From SMYC01 sp963578475 (lineage in GTDB: Bacteria; Acidobacteriota; Vicinamibacteria; Marinacidobacterales; SMYC01): a DNA stretch of 64,000 bases. The stretch spans positions 3,552 to 67,551 of the forward strand of contig CAUZCL010000022.1 in NCBI GenBank assembly GCA_963578475.1. The letters are read 5' to 3'. The notes below the pieces were generated by a model. The model was not told the DNA's origin and did not search any database. It saw only the letters and a program-made list of their open reading frames with translations. Of the stretch, positions 18,936 to 28,539 are shown one piece after another (position 1 is the first letter of the stretch; each line of letters starts with the position of its first letter). The position numbers and the translations under genes are program-made.

Positions 18936-20594
18936 ATGGACGACCCAAACGTCACGAGTTCACTGGCTCTAGCCAGGGTGATTGCGGCCCTTGCCTTCAT
19001 TCTATGGATCATCGCCATCGTTCGGATTCGCCGGCATTCGTGGCTTTTTGGCGGCGTCATCCTTTGGGCCTGCTATCTTTGGGGTATCAACAACCTTCCC
19101 CTGAACCGCATCTATGCTCTTGATGTGGGCAACGACCGATTGAACAACCTGGCAATGAGCATTCCCGTGGCGGCAGGAACTCCTTTTTACGAGACCCATC
19201 AGGTTGGGCAGCTCAACTTTGAGCCCTTTTGGAGTCTGTTCGTAGCCCTGGCCTCGGGATGGAATCCCGATCGAGCACTTTCTCTTTATCCCTACCTTTC
19301 ACTATTCATACTTGTGGGCTTCCTCGTGAGCTTGTATATGAGTCTTCTTCCGGCAAAGGAAGGGGCTTCTTGGTCGGGATGGGAAAGAGCACTCGTCACC
19401 TATTTCGCTCTGATGATGTCCACCCTGCCTTTGGATCAGGAAGGCCCGTACCAAGCGACGTGGAACGTCGTCTTTCTGTTGAAGCCGAATCACAGTCTCG
19501 GGCTGGTTATGATCCCGCCCTTGGTGGCGATCTTGGCTCGGACCCGAACCTGGCGAGGCCGGGTTGCGGCCGGTCTCCTACTTCACCTGATTGGATGGGC
19601 CTTCGTTATCTACTGGGCGGTGGTCTCAGTCGGGCTTCTCGTCTACGTCGCTCTCTCCTGGGTCGAGCAGAGAAAAATTGCGACGAAGGCATTTCTGGAT
19701 GTCTTGGTGGCGCTGGGCGTCAATCTCGTTATCGTCAGTCCCTATCTATATATGCTTGTGGCTGGATACCCCTTCCTCGTGCCCCACAGGCATCAGGTTC
19801 TTCCATCTCTTCCCGCGCACTTCCTTCAAGTAACGCTGGATCAGGGGGCGGTTTTCTTCTTAGCCGTTTGGGGCGGGATTGTTTTGTATCGCCGCGACGA
19901 CCCACTCAGTCGAATATGGCTTTCCATAGCGCTGGGTGGATTGGCCGCTTGGTGCGGCTACGTTGTGCTCTCGTGGTTGCAGTTCGTAAAAGAGACCGAC
20001 GATGTCTATCACCTCATTCAAGTTTATTTCGCCATCGTTGCCGGCGTCGGCGCCTGGAACCTGGCGCGAAGGGCTGCTCCCCGGCTTGGCTGGTCTCGCC
20101 CAGCACTAGCAGCAGCGGTCCTCGTGGTGTGCTTCCCTCTCACCTTGCTGTCATGGTGGGATCCTCAAAGGATGGATCACTACTTCCGGGGATCGGTGCC
20201 ACCTCTCCGCGAGCCTCTGGTGCAAACGACTGCTTTCATCCGCAAGGAAACCGAGCCCGGGGCCAACTTCATAGCGGGCCGGGCTTATTCTCGATTCGTG
20301 GCCGCCCTAGGAGCCAGGCGAGTACTACTGGGCAAATTCATCCATTCTCCACCAAATTCCGAAAACCGCCGCGATCTGGAGAGATCGTTGCTCGTGGACG
20401 GCGATGTCGAAGCAATGAAGGATCTCGCCGAGCGCTATCACGTCCGTTACGTCTTGGTAGCGTCCGACCTCCTTGAGGACTACGGCGTCACCCTAGATCA
20501 GCTCGAGCGGCGTCCTCACTGGAAAGAGATCTTTTCCGCGGGTGAGAAAGAGAAGTTGCATGTCTTCGCGCTCGAAAATGTGGGCTCGCCGTGA
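18936..20594 (+). CDS. Polytopic membrane protein, glycosyltransferase-like
   Basis: A 552-residue protein with about ten helices (residues 10-420) followed by a soluble C-terminal domain of about 120 residues (FIRKETEPGANFIAGRAYSR to HVFALENVG). The first external loop holds LDVGNDRLNNLAMSIPV, and an aromatic TPFYETHQVGQLNFEPFWSL segment follows, similar to other membrane sugar transferases of this window. It has no recognisable enzyme signature beyond that. It starts at the ATG at 18936 and has no close downstream partner. Confidence 0.65.
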   Translation: MDDPNVTSSLALARVIAALAFILWIIAIVRIRRHSWLFGGVILWACYLWGINNLPLNRIYALDVGNDRLNNLAMSIPVAAGTPFYETHQVGQLNFEPFWSLFVALASGWNPDRALSLYPYLSLFILVGFLVSLYMSLLPAKEGASWSGWERALVTYFALMMSTLPLDQEGPYQATWNVVFLLKPNHSLGLVMIPPLVAILARTRTWRGRVAAGLLLHLIGWAFVIYWAVVSVGLLVYVALSWVEQRKIATKAFLDVLVALGVNLVIVSPYLYMLVAGYPFLVPHRHQVLPSLPAHFLQVTLDQGAVFFLAVWGGIVLYRRDDPLSRIWLSIALGGLAAWCGYVVLSWLQFVKETDDVYHLIQVYFAIVAGVGAWNLARRAAPRLGWSRPALAAAVLVVCFPLTLLSWWDPQRMDHYFRGSVPPLREPLVQTTAFIRKETEPGANFIAGRAYSRFVAALGARRVLLGKFIHSPPNSENRRDLERSLLVDGDVEAMKDLAERYHVRYVLVASDLLEDYGVTLDQLERRPHWKEIFSAGEKEKLHVFALENVGSP

Positions 20595-20693
20595 GCTCGT
20601 GCCAGACCAACAAAGTAAGTGATCGAGGCATGCAAGTAGGTCGTGGCTCTAGGTAAAACAACGGCGGTTGAAATAGCAGTAATCGTGTTCACG

Positions 20694-20870
20694 CCCTATT
20701 AATTAACTTTTTTATTGCTCCCATTGGAAGACTCTTTATGATTTTGACAATGTCCATTTTAAATGCCTCTTTGCTTTTTTTATGAATACTGCTTTCTGCC
20801 CCGAATAGTAGTTCTCCTGTTTGAAGTGGTCGTCTTGTCCGTGCTTTACTAAACAATAAATTTCATTGCG
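20694..20870. other. AT-rich intergenic patch
   Basis: A run of about 180 bases with strongly lower GC than the surroundings, including ttaattaactttttt and several T- and A-runs. I see no gene in it; a 65-codon minus-strand frame overlaps it but has no protein-like features. It may be a transcription stop region or the scar of an insertion. Confidence 0.45.
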
Positions 20871-22040
20871 CGCGGCCCTTCGGCATGTCGAACCTCGCGC
20901 TCTAGCTCTTCCCAATTTTTGAGGCCGCTCCATCCGTTTCCGATGAAAGCGGGATCGCTCGGGCCGAGATCGATGACCCCCCCCAGATTCAGCATGCTGT
21001 GAAAGAGATATTTACCTACAAGGATGTCGTATTGCGTCTTCGGCCGGTCGTAGCGCGCAGCAAAAATCCAGTTCATGGGAAACGAGAATGGATAGCCGAC
21101 ACCTCACGAATTGAGGCAAGAGCGTCGCGATGGCCGCGGCGCCGAAAATGATGGCGGGCGGCAGTTTTCTGCGGCTGAGCTGCGCGAGGAAGATCGGTGC
21201 GAGCAAGACACCGAAAACACCGTTTTGCCAACGCGCGCACCCGGCCGCGCCGAGCACGAGGCCCATCACGGCGAAGTCTCGCAAGCTCTTGGGTCCAGCA
21301 ATCCACAGCATCAAAAATAGGGCGACGAGAAGAAAGGTCAGCGCGTGCGTATAGATGGAATGATAGGTGAGATACCAGCCGAGAAAGCTGCCGAGGCCGA
21401 TCCCGACCGTGGTGAGAAAAGCCACCGCCGGCTCGAACCAATGGCGAAGGAAGCGATCCAGAACGAGAAGTCCGAGCCAACCCCATAAGAGGTTTCCCAG
21501 GGCGACCGTATGTAAATAGGGATCGCTGAATCCGTCATAGGCGGTGTCGATGCCGTGGACGTTCGACCACCACGCGCTCACGTGGCCGAGCCAAATTAAG
21601 GGGACCCACGACAGGGGGGCACCGACGGGAAAAGTAAAGCGACCTCGTCCGGTCTCTCGTACCGGTTGTGAGCCTCTCTCGTGATCGATACCGAGTCTTC
21701 GATACTGATTCAGCAGATCGATGTCCCCATCGAGAGCGACCGAATGCGCGTAGGAGTAATACCAAAGCCCGTCACCGCGCAGACGAAATCCGCGAAAGTG
21801 AAGAATCGGAAGGAGGAGAAGCAGTAGAGCTAGGTAGGCATAGAATCGTTCGCGCAGACGAAATCCCTCGAAGGCGACGAGTGCGAGTGCTAGGAACGAG
21901 CGCGCCGCGAAACCGATCGTGCTGACCGGGCCGATGAGAGACACGCCGCCCGTCATTACAACGAGGGCGAGATCGACCAGAAGAACATAGAGCGTGATAC
22001 GCATGCCTCGGCGAAGAGCTCGGCTGGAAGCCAATGGCAT
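20849..22040 (-). pseudogene. Polytopic membrane protein with internal deletion and frameshift
   Basis: The minus strand from the ATG at 22038-22040 encodes about 320 residues of a multi-TM protein of a kind seen in surface-sugar loci (GDGLWYYSYAHSVALDGDID, GAPLSWVPLIWL, ILAPIF-like helices). At about 21080 the frame shifts, and the next frame gives a C-terminal tail (FPMNWIFAARYDRPKTQYDI, GVIDLGPSDPAFIGNGW) ending at 20849. Several membrane segments that should sit between these two parts are missing, so an internal deletion is likely. The product is probably non-functional. Confidence 0.65.
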
Positions 22041-22580
22041 CTCGTCAGCCTCGATGGTTACGAAACGACCTCGAGCTTGCGCGGCAGCGAGTCGATGGGG
22101 ACAGGGGTGGTTTGCAGAAATTGGGCGGCAAGAACCACGCTGAGCAAGACGCGCGGCCAGAGGGTTCGAACGCTGGACCTTCGCGACGCGTCGGACTCAG
22201 CTTGTGGCTCTCCGTTCAAAGCACAAACTCCTCTAGTACGCGATCCACTGAATCGAGGGCACGAATCGTACTACAGCGCGCATTCCCTTTGCCCGTGCCG
22301 CGAAGGCTACGAAGACGAGCGGGAAGCCTACGCTTCGAGGTCCCGGGTTTCCGTAAAAGCGCGGCCTCACACTTCACTCCCCCGGTGACAACGACCACTC
22401 GATATCAACAGCCGAACCCGAGCTTTTGCCAAACAAGCGTGCCGCGTAAGAAAAGTTGGGCGCAGCTCATTAGACGGATCTATCAAGTCGAATACCCGGG
22501 GCTGAACAGACCATCGGAAGCGTAAGATTGTGGTGCGCCGGCACGGCCGCACGACCCACTTGACAATAACTATCCTTCAC
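22041..22580. other. Non-coding stretch between two pseudogenes
   Basis: I see no supportable gene or site in these 540 bases. Frames on both strands are short and basic-residue rich, without protein-like patterns. Confidence 0.45.
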
Positions 22581-23002
22581 TCAAGGAAGCAGGCCGTGAC
22601 GTACGATGTGCCCGGCGAGGATCTTGCCCGCGAGCTGATAGGAGTTTCGATTCCAGTGCGTGTCCTCGGGGAAATCCCACGGCCTATCGGGCGGCTCATC
22701 GCGGGCCTTCCCTAGGAATCCTTCGAGACCGAGCTGGGGGATCCCTTCGAGCTTGGGACGGAGCTCGTGAAAGAGCGGTGTTCATTCACCACGATGTCCG
22801 GTATTGATTACGAGAAATCGTGAGCCGGTGGCTTCGACTCGTTCGTTTAGCGCCCACACGAGCGCGGCCATGAGGTCGATGGGCTCCATCGTCGACGGAC
22901 GAGCCACCGCGACCTGAAACAAGGAGAGGTTCGACCGGTGGCTGCGGAAGAAGTTCCAGACGTTCGATTCCTGGCCGAAGAACAGCTTGACCCGCTGCCA
23001 GC
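22581..23002 (-). pseudogene. 3' fragment of an SGNH/AlgX-like hydrolase gene
   Basis: Two minus-strand frames join into a C-terminal piece of an SGNH-type esterase: RWQRVKLFFGQESNVW and LMAALVWALNERVEATGSRF in one frame, then after a shift near 22790 LFHELRPKLEGIPQLGLEGF and the active-site-like PEDTHWNRNSYQLAGKILAG in the other. The DTHWN stretch is the usual catalytic Asp/His box of this family. The 5' part is missing and the fragment abuts, at about 23005, an oppositely oriented GGDEF fragment. Confidence 0.65.
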
Positions 23003-23004
23003 GG

Positions 23005-23436
23005 CTGAGCGACGTCAACGGCCACGATGAGGGTGACCGTCTGCTCAAGAGATTCGTTCAAGTCGTTGCGGACAACACGCGCGAAACCAGTGTGTTCGGA
23101 CGCTATGGCGGAGAAGAGTTTCTTCTGATCTTTCCGGGAACGACGTCCGACGAGGCGTTGAAAGCTGCCGAGAACATATCGCGTCATGTTGCCGAACACG
23201 ACTTTCCGCATCGAGAGAAGCGGCCGCTCGGGTTTCTCAGTTTCAGCGGAGGGGTCGCGAACTATCCGAGAGACGGTTTCGGGAGCACGGAGCTCATCCG
23301 CGCCGCCGACAAAGCTCTCTACAAGGCCAAGCGCAACGGACGCAACCGGGTCTTCCCCGCGGCTTCGAGACAGCTCGGATCGCACCGTCGCACCACGACC
23401 TACGCCGCCGCTGACCCTTTCTCTGGTCGTCGCTGA
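23005..23436 (+). pseudogene. 5'-truncated GGDEF (diguanylate cyclase) domain
   Basis: The plus strand encodes most of a GGDEF domain: DVNGHDEGDRLLKRFVQVVA, then FGRYGGEEFLLIFPG with an intact GGEEF active site, FSGGVANYPRDG, and ADKALYKAKRNGRNRV. The domain normally has an upstream part with a metal-binding Asp; here it begins abruptly at the junction with the SGNH fragment, with no start codon or sensor domain. It is therefore a remnant and is unlikely to make c-di-GMP. Confidence 0.75.
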
Positions 23437-23916
23437 GCGGACCAAGCCTCGCAAGGTTTCGGACCCTCGAGCCGCTCGCACCGGGAGAGACGCTAGATCA
23501 ATATTAGGAAAAGCGTAACGCAAAGTCGCAAAGTCGCAAAGGCGCCAAGACAAGAAAAGAAAGGAAGATGAGAGGAAACGCTTTTGTCGCTCATTTTGAG
23601 TGCGCGCCCGCGGTCCGAATTGGCTGTAATCTACTGTATCATAAAGCTTTAAGTTCACACTAGGTACAGTGAATGGCGAGCACCGGTCGCAGCGACTTGT
23701 CACGGCCGAAAATGGCCTAGGACCCAGGATTAGCGGGTTCGGGTATTAGTGTCAGCGCGACGAGCGACACCTGAGCCACGGCGCTTGCTGGAGGGCTCGG
23801 ATGGACCGCCAGTCTCGGAATCTTGCCTGCGTTCGGCGACGCCGTTTGAGTTTAGCTGCTCATTTATGGTATTAAATAAGCGGCTATTTTTCCCCGCAAG
23901 CAAGGAGTTTATAGAG
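23437..23916. other. Intergenic region upstream of the coiled-coil gene
   Basis: A 480-base stretch. A short tandem repeat of gcaaagtc units occurs near 23521-23541. AT-richer sequence near 23625-23660 could hold a promoter for the large coiled-coil gene, but no clear -35/-10 or -24/-12 pair stands out. The reading frame continues upstream of the chosen start at 23917, yet without protein-like features. Confidence 0.45.
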
Positions 23917-26718
23917 ATGTATAGTCTCTTCAACAAGTTGGTAGGAAGTGGCTCGAAGGCAGCCTCCCCGGAGCTTTCGAAAGAGTTGGATCAGGCAACA
24001 AAGAAGGCCCGGAATCAAAAGACCCAGCTCAAGAAGCTAATCGACCAGGTCCAGGAGAGGGTCGATCAACTGTCTGGGGTGTCGAGCTCCGTCGACTCGA
24101 TCGAGGAGCGCATATCGCTTGCGGAGAAGAACCTCGAGACGGTGGACACGCGTTTGAGCAGTTCCGAGAAATTGTCGGGCGAGCTGGAGCAAACGGAAGA
24201 GAAGCTACAGGGCATTCAGGCAGAGGTGGAGGAGGCGCGGAACAAGATCGGCGAGGCGGCCACCCAGGCCACGGAGGCTAGAGTGAGCTCCGAAGCGCTC
24301 GAGGAGATTCTCAAGCTCAGTCGGAAAGCGGACGATCGGCTCGTATCTTTTGGTAAGAAATCTGATGAGTTGACAAAAGTGGAAAAGCAAGTCGGCGTCG
24401 TGCACGCTCAACTCGACGAATATCAGGATCGCTTGGGTTCCATGCAGGCCGAATTCAAGGATCGCATGGGCTCCGTACAGAAGGAATACAAGGAGATCCA
24501 CGCGGCCGCCGGTTCTCTGGAAAAGAACACCTCAACGCTCCAGAAGGGCGGGGGAGCGCTCAAGAAAGAGCTCGATCGAGCTATGAAGAAAGCTCATGAG
24601 CTCGAGGGCAAGCTCTCCGAGCTCGCCTCTGCCGAAGATCGTTCCAAGTCGCTCGACAAGCAGCTCCACACGCTCAACGGTATGTGCGAGCACGTCAGTC
24701 AGAAGGCCCACGCTCTCGAGGCTGTCGAGGGCACGGTGGAGCGGGCCAACGCGGAGTCGGCGCGGGTCAACGAATTGCTCTGGAACGTGGACCGTCAGGT
24801 CAAGAAGCTCAGCGACAACAAGCGCGTCATGGACAAGTCGTACGGCCGGCTGGCCCAACTGAACAAAATGTACGATGAGCTCGATGCTCGCGTGGAAGAC
24901 GTCAAACAGGAGAAGAAGCAATTCGGCAGCGAAAGCCTCGACCTGACAAAGAACATGGCGTCCGCGCTCGACAGCCTGCGCCACGAGCTCTCTCGTGCCG
25001 ACTCCATGCGCCAGCAAGTGGAGCTCACCGATCAGAAGGTCCAGGACCTCACGACGAGCGTTCGCGACTATGATCGACAGGCAAAGGCTCTGGCGGCCAA
25101 GCACAACGAGCTCGCCGCCGCACAGAGGAAAGCGGAGCAGCTAGAGGCTCGCCTTCAATCGATGCAATCGCTCGTCCAAAACGTGCACGAGAAGGTGGAG
25201 GGCCTAGGTCCCCTCGATGAACGTCTCGACTCGCTGTCGAAGCGCTCAACGGAAGTGTCAAACGAGATGGACATGCTCAAGGCGCGGGGCTTGGTGGTGG
25301 AGGAGGTCGATTCCAGGTTGACCAAGCTCCTCACGAGCCAGGACGAGCTCCGTGGCAAGTTCTCGATGCTCTCCGAAGTACGCGCCGAGGTCGACCGCAC
25401 GAACGGGGTCCTCGCTACGTTCCGCAGCGAGAGTGTCGACGCGGAAGGTCGGGCGAAGCAATTGTCGGAGCGCTTCCAGATGCTGGACGGTCTCAGCGAT
25501 CGTCTCGACACGGCGCATCAACTGTCCGATGCACTCGCGGGAAAGTCGAACGACCTCGAGCAAAGACTAGAGATGGTCCGGACCATTGAGACTCGCGTCA
25601 ATGCTCTCAATGAGCTGAGCCAGGGAATCGAGACCCGGCTTCGGGAGCAGGCCACGCAGCAAGCGAGCCTCGCGTCCATGCAGTCGACGCAGGAAAGCTT
25701 CGGAGCCCAGCTCAAGGATCATCAAAAACAGTTGTCCTCGATGCACCGTTCGAACAGGTTGGCCCAGCTGTCTAAGACAGCCGAGGCCCTGAGCGGGCGA
25801 CTAGAGGCGGCGGAGAGGCGTCTCGAAGAGATCGGGGTCGAAAAGCAAGGACTCATCGACTCACAGATGCAAACCGCCGGCATCGTCGAACAAATCGAGA
25901 GCGCTCTTTCGCGGTCCGCGACGCGCGTCGAGCAGTTCGAGACCTTCGACAACCAGTTCAAAGAGGCAGGAGAGCTTCGGAAAAAGTGGGAAAAGGAGCT
26001 GCTCGAGCTCGATTCGCGTCAGAAGCAGATCGCGATTCAGGGCGCGTCCGCGGCGGTTCAGCTCGAAAAGATCGGCGGGCTCACGAAGGAACTGGAGAGG
26101 AAAGAGCATGAGTTCGCGACGCATCGCTCGAAAATGGGCGAGTTCAACGAAAAATTCCAATCACTCCAGGAAATGGTGGATGGCCTCGACCGCAACATTG
26201 GGCAGATCAACTCGCGCCAGAACACCGTGAAACGGGTAGCCCGCGACGTGGACGGCGTGTTCGATGTTTCGGAGCGAGTCAACAAAGAGGCGCAGGAGAT
26301 TGCAGAAGCCCGCAATGGCATCCTCGAGACCAAGGAACTGGTGGCGCAATTGTTGGGGCAGACAGGACAGCTCGAGAAGAAGGTGAGCTCCGTCGAACGC
26401 AAATATGGCGCGATTCAAGAGGCTGAGAGCAAGCTCGATGGCCTGAGCCATCTCTTTCGGGACATCGACGTCAATATCGAGAGCTTCCAGAAGCAGAAAG
26501 CCTATATTGAGCACATCGGCGAAAAGCTGAATCAGATGGACTTCGCCGTCAAGCAGGCCGAGGCCGTCACGAAAATCCTCCAAGAGGAGCGGGATCTCGC
26601 CGAGCGCATTTACGAGACGAGTCGTCCCAAAGCCGCGGACAAGGCAAAAGCCAAACTCGACAAAGGCGTGCCAGTGTCACGGCGGGGCGGGGTCCTCCCT
26701 GATTCGGGTGTGAATTAA
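23917..26718 (+). CDS. Large coiled-coil protein (933 aa)
   Basis: The start ATG at 23917 follows aaggag by nine bases and begins MYSLFNKLVGSGSKA; an upstream in-frame start would add 56 unlikely residues. Nearly the whole protein is predicted coiled coil: heptad-like leucines, many Glu/Lys/Arg/Gln, almost no Pro or Cys, and recurring short units of the kind RLxxLxxLxxRV (for example ERVDQLSGVSSSVDSIEERI, EQRLEMVRTIETRVNALNEL). No membrane segment, signal peptide, ATPase motif or known globular domain is visible. It could be a filament, scaffold or spacer. It opens the block of FHA genes, and its position suggests, without proving, a role in the same apparatus. Confidence 0.75.
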   Translation: MYSLFNKLVGSGSKAASPELSKELDQATKKARNQKTQLKKLIDQVQERVDQLSGVSSSVDSIEERISLAEKNLETVDTRLSSSEKLSGELEQTEEKLQGIQAEVEEARNKIGEAATQATEARVSSEALEEILKLSRKADDRLVSFGKKSDELTKVEKQVGVVHAQLDEYQDRLGSMQAEFKDRMGSVQKEYKEIHAAAGSLEKNTSTLQKGGGALKKELDRAMKKAHELEGKLSELASAEDRSKSLDKQLHTLNGMCEHVSQKAHALEAVEGTVERANAESARVNELLWNVDRQVKKLSDNKRVMDKSYGRLAQLNKMYDELDARVEDVKQEKKQFGSESLDLTKNMASALDSLRHELSRADSMRQQVELTDQKVQDLTTSVRDYDRQAKALAAKHNELAAAQRKAEQLEARLQSMQSLVQNVHEKVEGLGPLDERLDSLSKRSTEVSNEMDMLKARGLVVEEVDSRLTKLLTSQDELRGKFSMLSEVRAEVDRTNGVLATFRSESVDAEGRAKQLSERFQMLDGLSDRLDTAHQLSDALAGKSNDLEQRLEMVRTIETRVNALNELSQGIETRLREQATQQASLASMQSTQESFGAQLKDHQKQLSSMHRSNRLAQLSKTAEALSGRLEAAERRLEEIGVEKQGLIDSQMQTAGIVEQIESALSRSATRVEQFETFDNQFKEAGELRKKWEKELLELDSRQKQIAIQGASAAVQLEKIGGLTKELERKEHEFATHRSKMGEFNEKFQSLQEMVDGLDRNIGQINSRQNTVKRVARDVDGVFDVSERVNKEAQEIAEARNGILETKELVAQLLGQTGQLEKKVSSVERKYGAIQEAESKLDGLSHLFRDIDVNIESFQKQKAYIEHIGEKLNQMDFAVKQAEAVTKILQEERDLAERIYETSRPKAADKAKAKLDKGVPVSRRGGVLPDSGVN

Positions 26719-26906
26719 GGCCTTTTTGGCCTGGCTGAGTTGCGTTTCCTCGAGGACCGAATTGGCTTGGGACTTCACGAGGGTCAGCGGGTCTTGCGTT
26801 TCACACATCCTATAATGTGGAGCTCTGCCTAATCGTTGCGTTGCTGCGCGTGGGCGACGGCACGCCTGGTACGAATAGCGCGAGGTGGCCAAACACACAA
26901 AAAGAA

Positions 26907-27377
26907 TCAGTTCCACGTCATATTCTGTAGAGCAGATAGATTCAGGTTCCTACCACTCAGGACACAGGCCACTTTGCTACCCGCCGCGGGCCGGATGGTT
27001 TCCGTCAGCAAGGCAGCGACCGTCGAAGCAGCAGCGCCTTCGGCCACCAGTTTGCATCTTTCCATAATCCACGGGATGGTGGTGAAAATCTCCTTTTCGT
27101 CGACGGTGACGATGTCATCAACGAACGCCTTGCAAATTTCGAAGGTGTACTCGCCGACCGTCTTGACCGCAAGACCATCGATAATAATCGCAACGCTATC
27201 GAGTGTCACGAGTCGTCCCGCTTCGATGCTGCGCTTCATTGCGGGTGCCAAAGCCATTTCGACACCGATGACCTTGATCTCCGGCTTGATCAATTTGACG
27301 ATCTGAGCGCACCCTGAAATCAAGCCGCCGCCGCCGATCGGCACGATGAGCATATCGAGGTCGGCCAAAGGGATCAT
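26907..27377 (-). pseudogene. Fragment of threonine dehydratase
   Basis: About 156 codons match the second half of catabolic threonine (serine) dehydratase, a PLP enzyme: LDMLIVPIGGGGLISGCAQI (the phosphate-binding glycine loop), VIGVEMALAPAMKRSI, DGLAVKTVGEYTF and LVAEGAAASTVAALL. The PLP-lysine half is missing upstream, and the C-terminus deviates after VACVLSGRNLN. A dehydratase without its PLP lysine is inactive, so this is a relic. Confidence 0.75.
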
Positions 27378-27545
27378 GGCCTTGCGCGGTCGAGGGATAG
27401 GAGCGCCGCGATACGGGCGTTGGCGAACTCTCGTCGCTCCGCCGTGCTACTTGAAATATCTTCCGCATCGCTGCTATCTTTCATTCGAACGCTGTTACTC
27501 CGTGAGCACCATTGCAGTGAATACTCAACCCTCTACAGAATCTCT

Positions 27546-28436
27546 ATGCTAGCTAAGCTCAAGGAAATCGATACCACCGCCATCAAGTCCCTCTTGAAGC
27601 TCAACCAGGAGCGAAACAAGGTCGCGGGGTTCATGGAGAGGGCCGAGTCGCTCCATGCACAGGTCGACAGCACGGTTTATGAGCGTGTCAGGAGCGACTA
27701 CGAGACCAGGCATGTTGAGCTAGACATCAAGTCGGTACCCCTGAAGGAACAGGCGAGAGAGCAGTATCGGAAGCTACACGATCTAAGAGAGCAGATAGAA
27801 GTCGCGTTCGAGCAAACTCGGATCGACAAAGAGGTAATCGAATTTCGGAACGTGCTGGGCGAGCTTGCCGACCAAGATCTCGAGACGAAGCTCAAAGAGG
27901 CGGAGAAACTTCTCAAGAAGAAGAAATCTGAGCTTGTGGCAGCCGACAAACTGAAGAAGCAATTCGTCGACGCATTCGACTCCGAGGCCGAGTTGGAGGA
28001 AGGCCTCGTCGCAGAGGAGCCGGCGCCGGAAATCGACGTGGGCACAACCGTGAACGGCATCCCGGCCCCTGTCGTCGATTCGAGTGACATGGATCGTAGA
28101 AATTCCGCGGGAACGGCGGTCTCCGACAACGCTACTTTTATCGTGCCGGCCGCGTCACTCGTGACTCTTGACGATCGAGGCGGCGATGCAGAAGCGTTCC
28201 CTCTGGGAGTCTTCAACTACATCGGTCGAACCGACGAAAACCAGGTACGTCTCGCGCTCGAGGGAGTCTCGCGTAAGCACGCGCTCATCACCGCAAGTCC
28301 GGACGGATTCGTCCTAAAAGACTTGGAATCCCGCAACGGCACTTATGTAAACGACGAGCTCGTCACCGAACGAGCACTCTCCGATGGAGACTTCATCGGG
28401 ATCGGCAAGGTTCGCTGCCAATTCCGCCTCGGTTAG
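27546..28436 (+). CDS. Coiled-coil/FHA domain protein A
   Basis: A 296-residue cytoplasmic-type protein starting at the ATG at 27546 (MLAKLKEIDTTAIKSLL); the open frame extends upstream but the paralogue at 31087 aligns exactly from here. Residues 1-150 are helical and charged. Residues about 205-296 are an FHA domain with NYIGRTDENQ, VSRKHALI and LESRNGTYVND, the residues that bind phosphothreonine. Just before it lies DNATFIVPAAS, a Thr-containing motif shared with its paralogue and with the FHA-ABC transporter. In GarA-like proteins a Thr in front of an FHA domain is phosphorylated and binds it in cis; the same logic may apply here. Confidence 0.82.
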   Translation: MLAKLKEIDTTAIKSLLKLNQERNKVAGFMERAESLHAQVDSTVYERVRSDYETRHVELDIKSVPLKEQAREQYRKLHDLREQIEVAFEQTRIDKEVIEFRNVLGELADQDLETKLKEAEKLLKKKKSELVAADKLKKQFVDAFDSEAELEEGLVAEEPAPEIDVGTTVNGIPAPVVDSSDMDRRNSAGTAVSDNATFIVPAASLVTLDDRGGDAEAFPLGVFNYIGRTDENQVRLALEGVSRKHALITASPDGFVLKDLESRNGTYVNDELVTERALSDGDFIGIGKVRCQFRLG

Positions 28437-28539
28437 CCTGGCCACTGTTTCTCCGGGTTCATTTCTTTCAGCCGCAAGGTTCTCTCGCGACTCCCGAACC
28501 GCGGATTCCTCTTCTGGCGCGGCCTCTGCACGGATTCCA

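Noticed and set aside
22150..22185. Possible tRNA (gggttcgaac stretch)
   Set aside because: The bases around the TTCGA do not form a T-stem and no acceptor or anticodon arm can be drawn.
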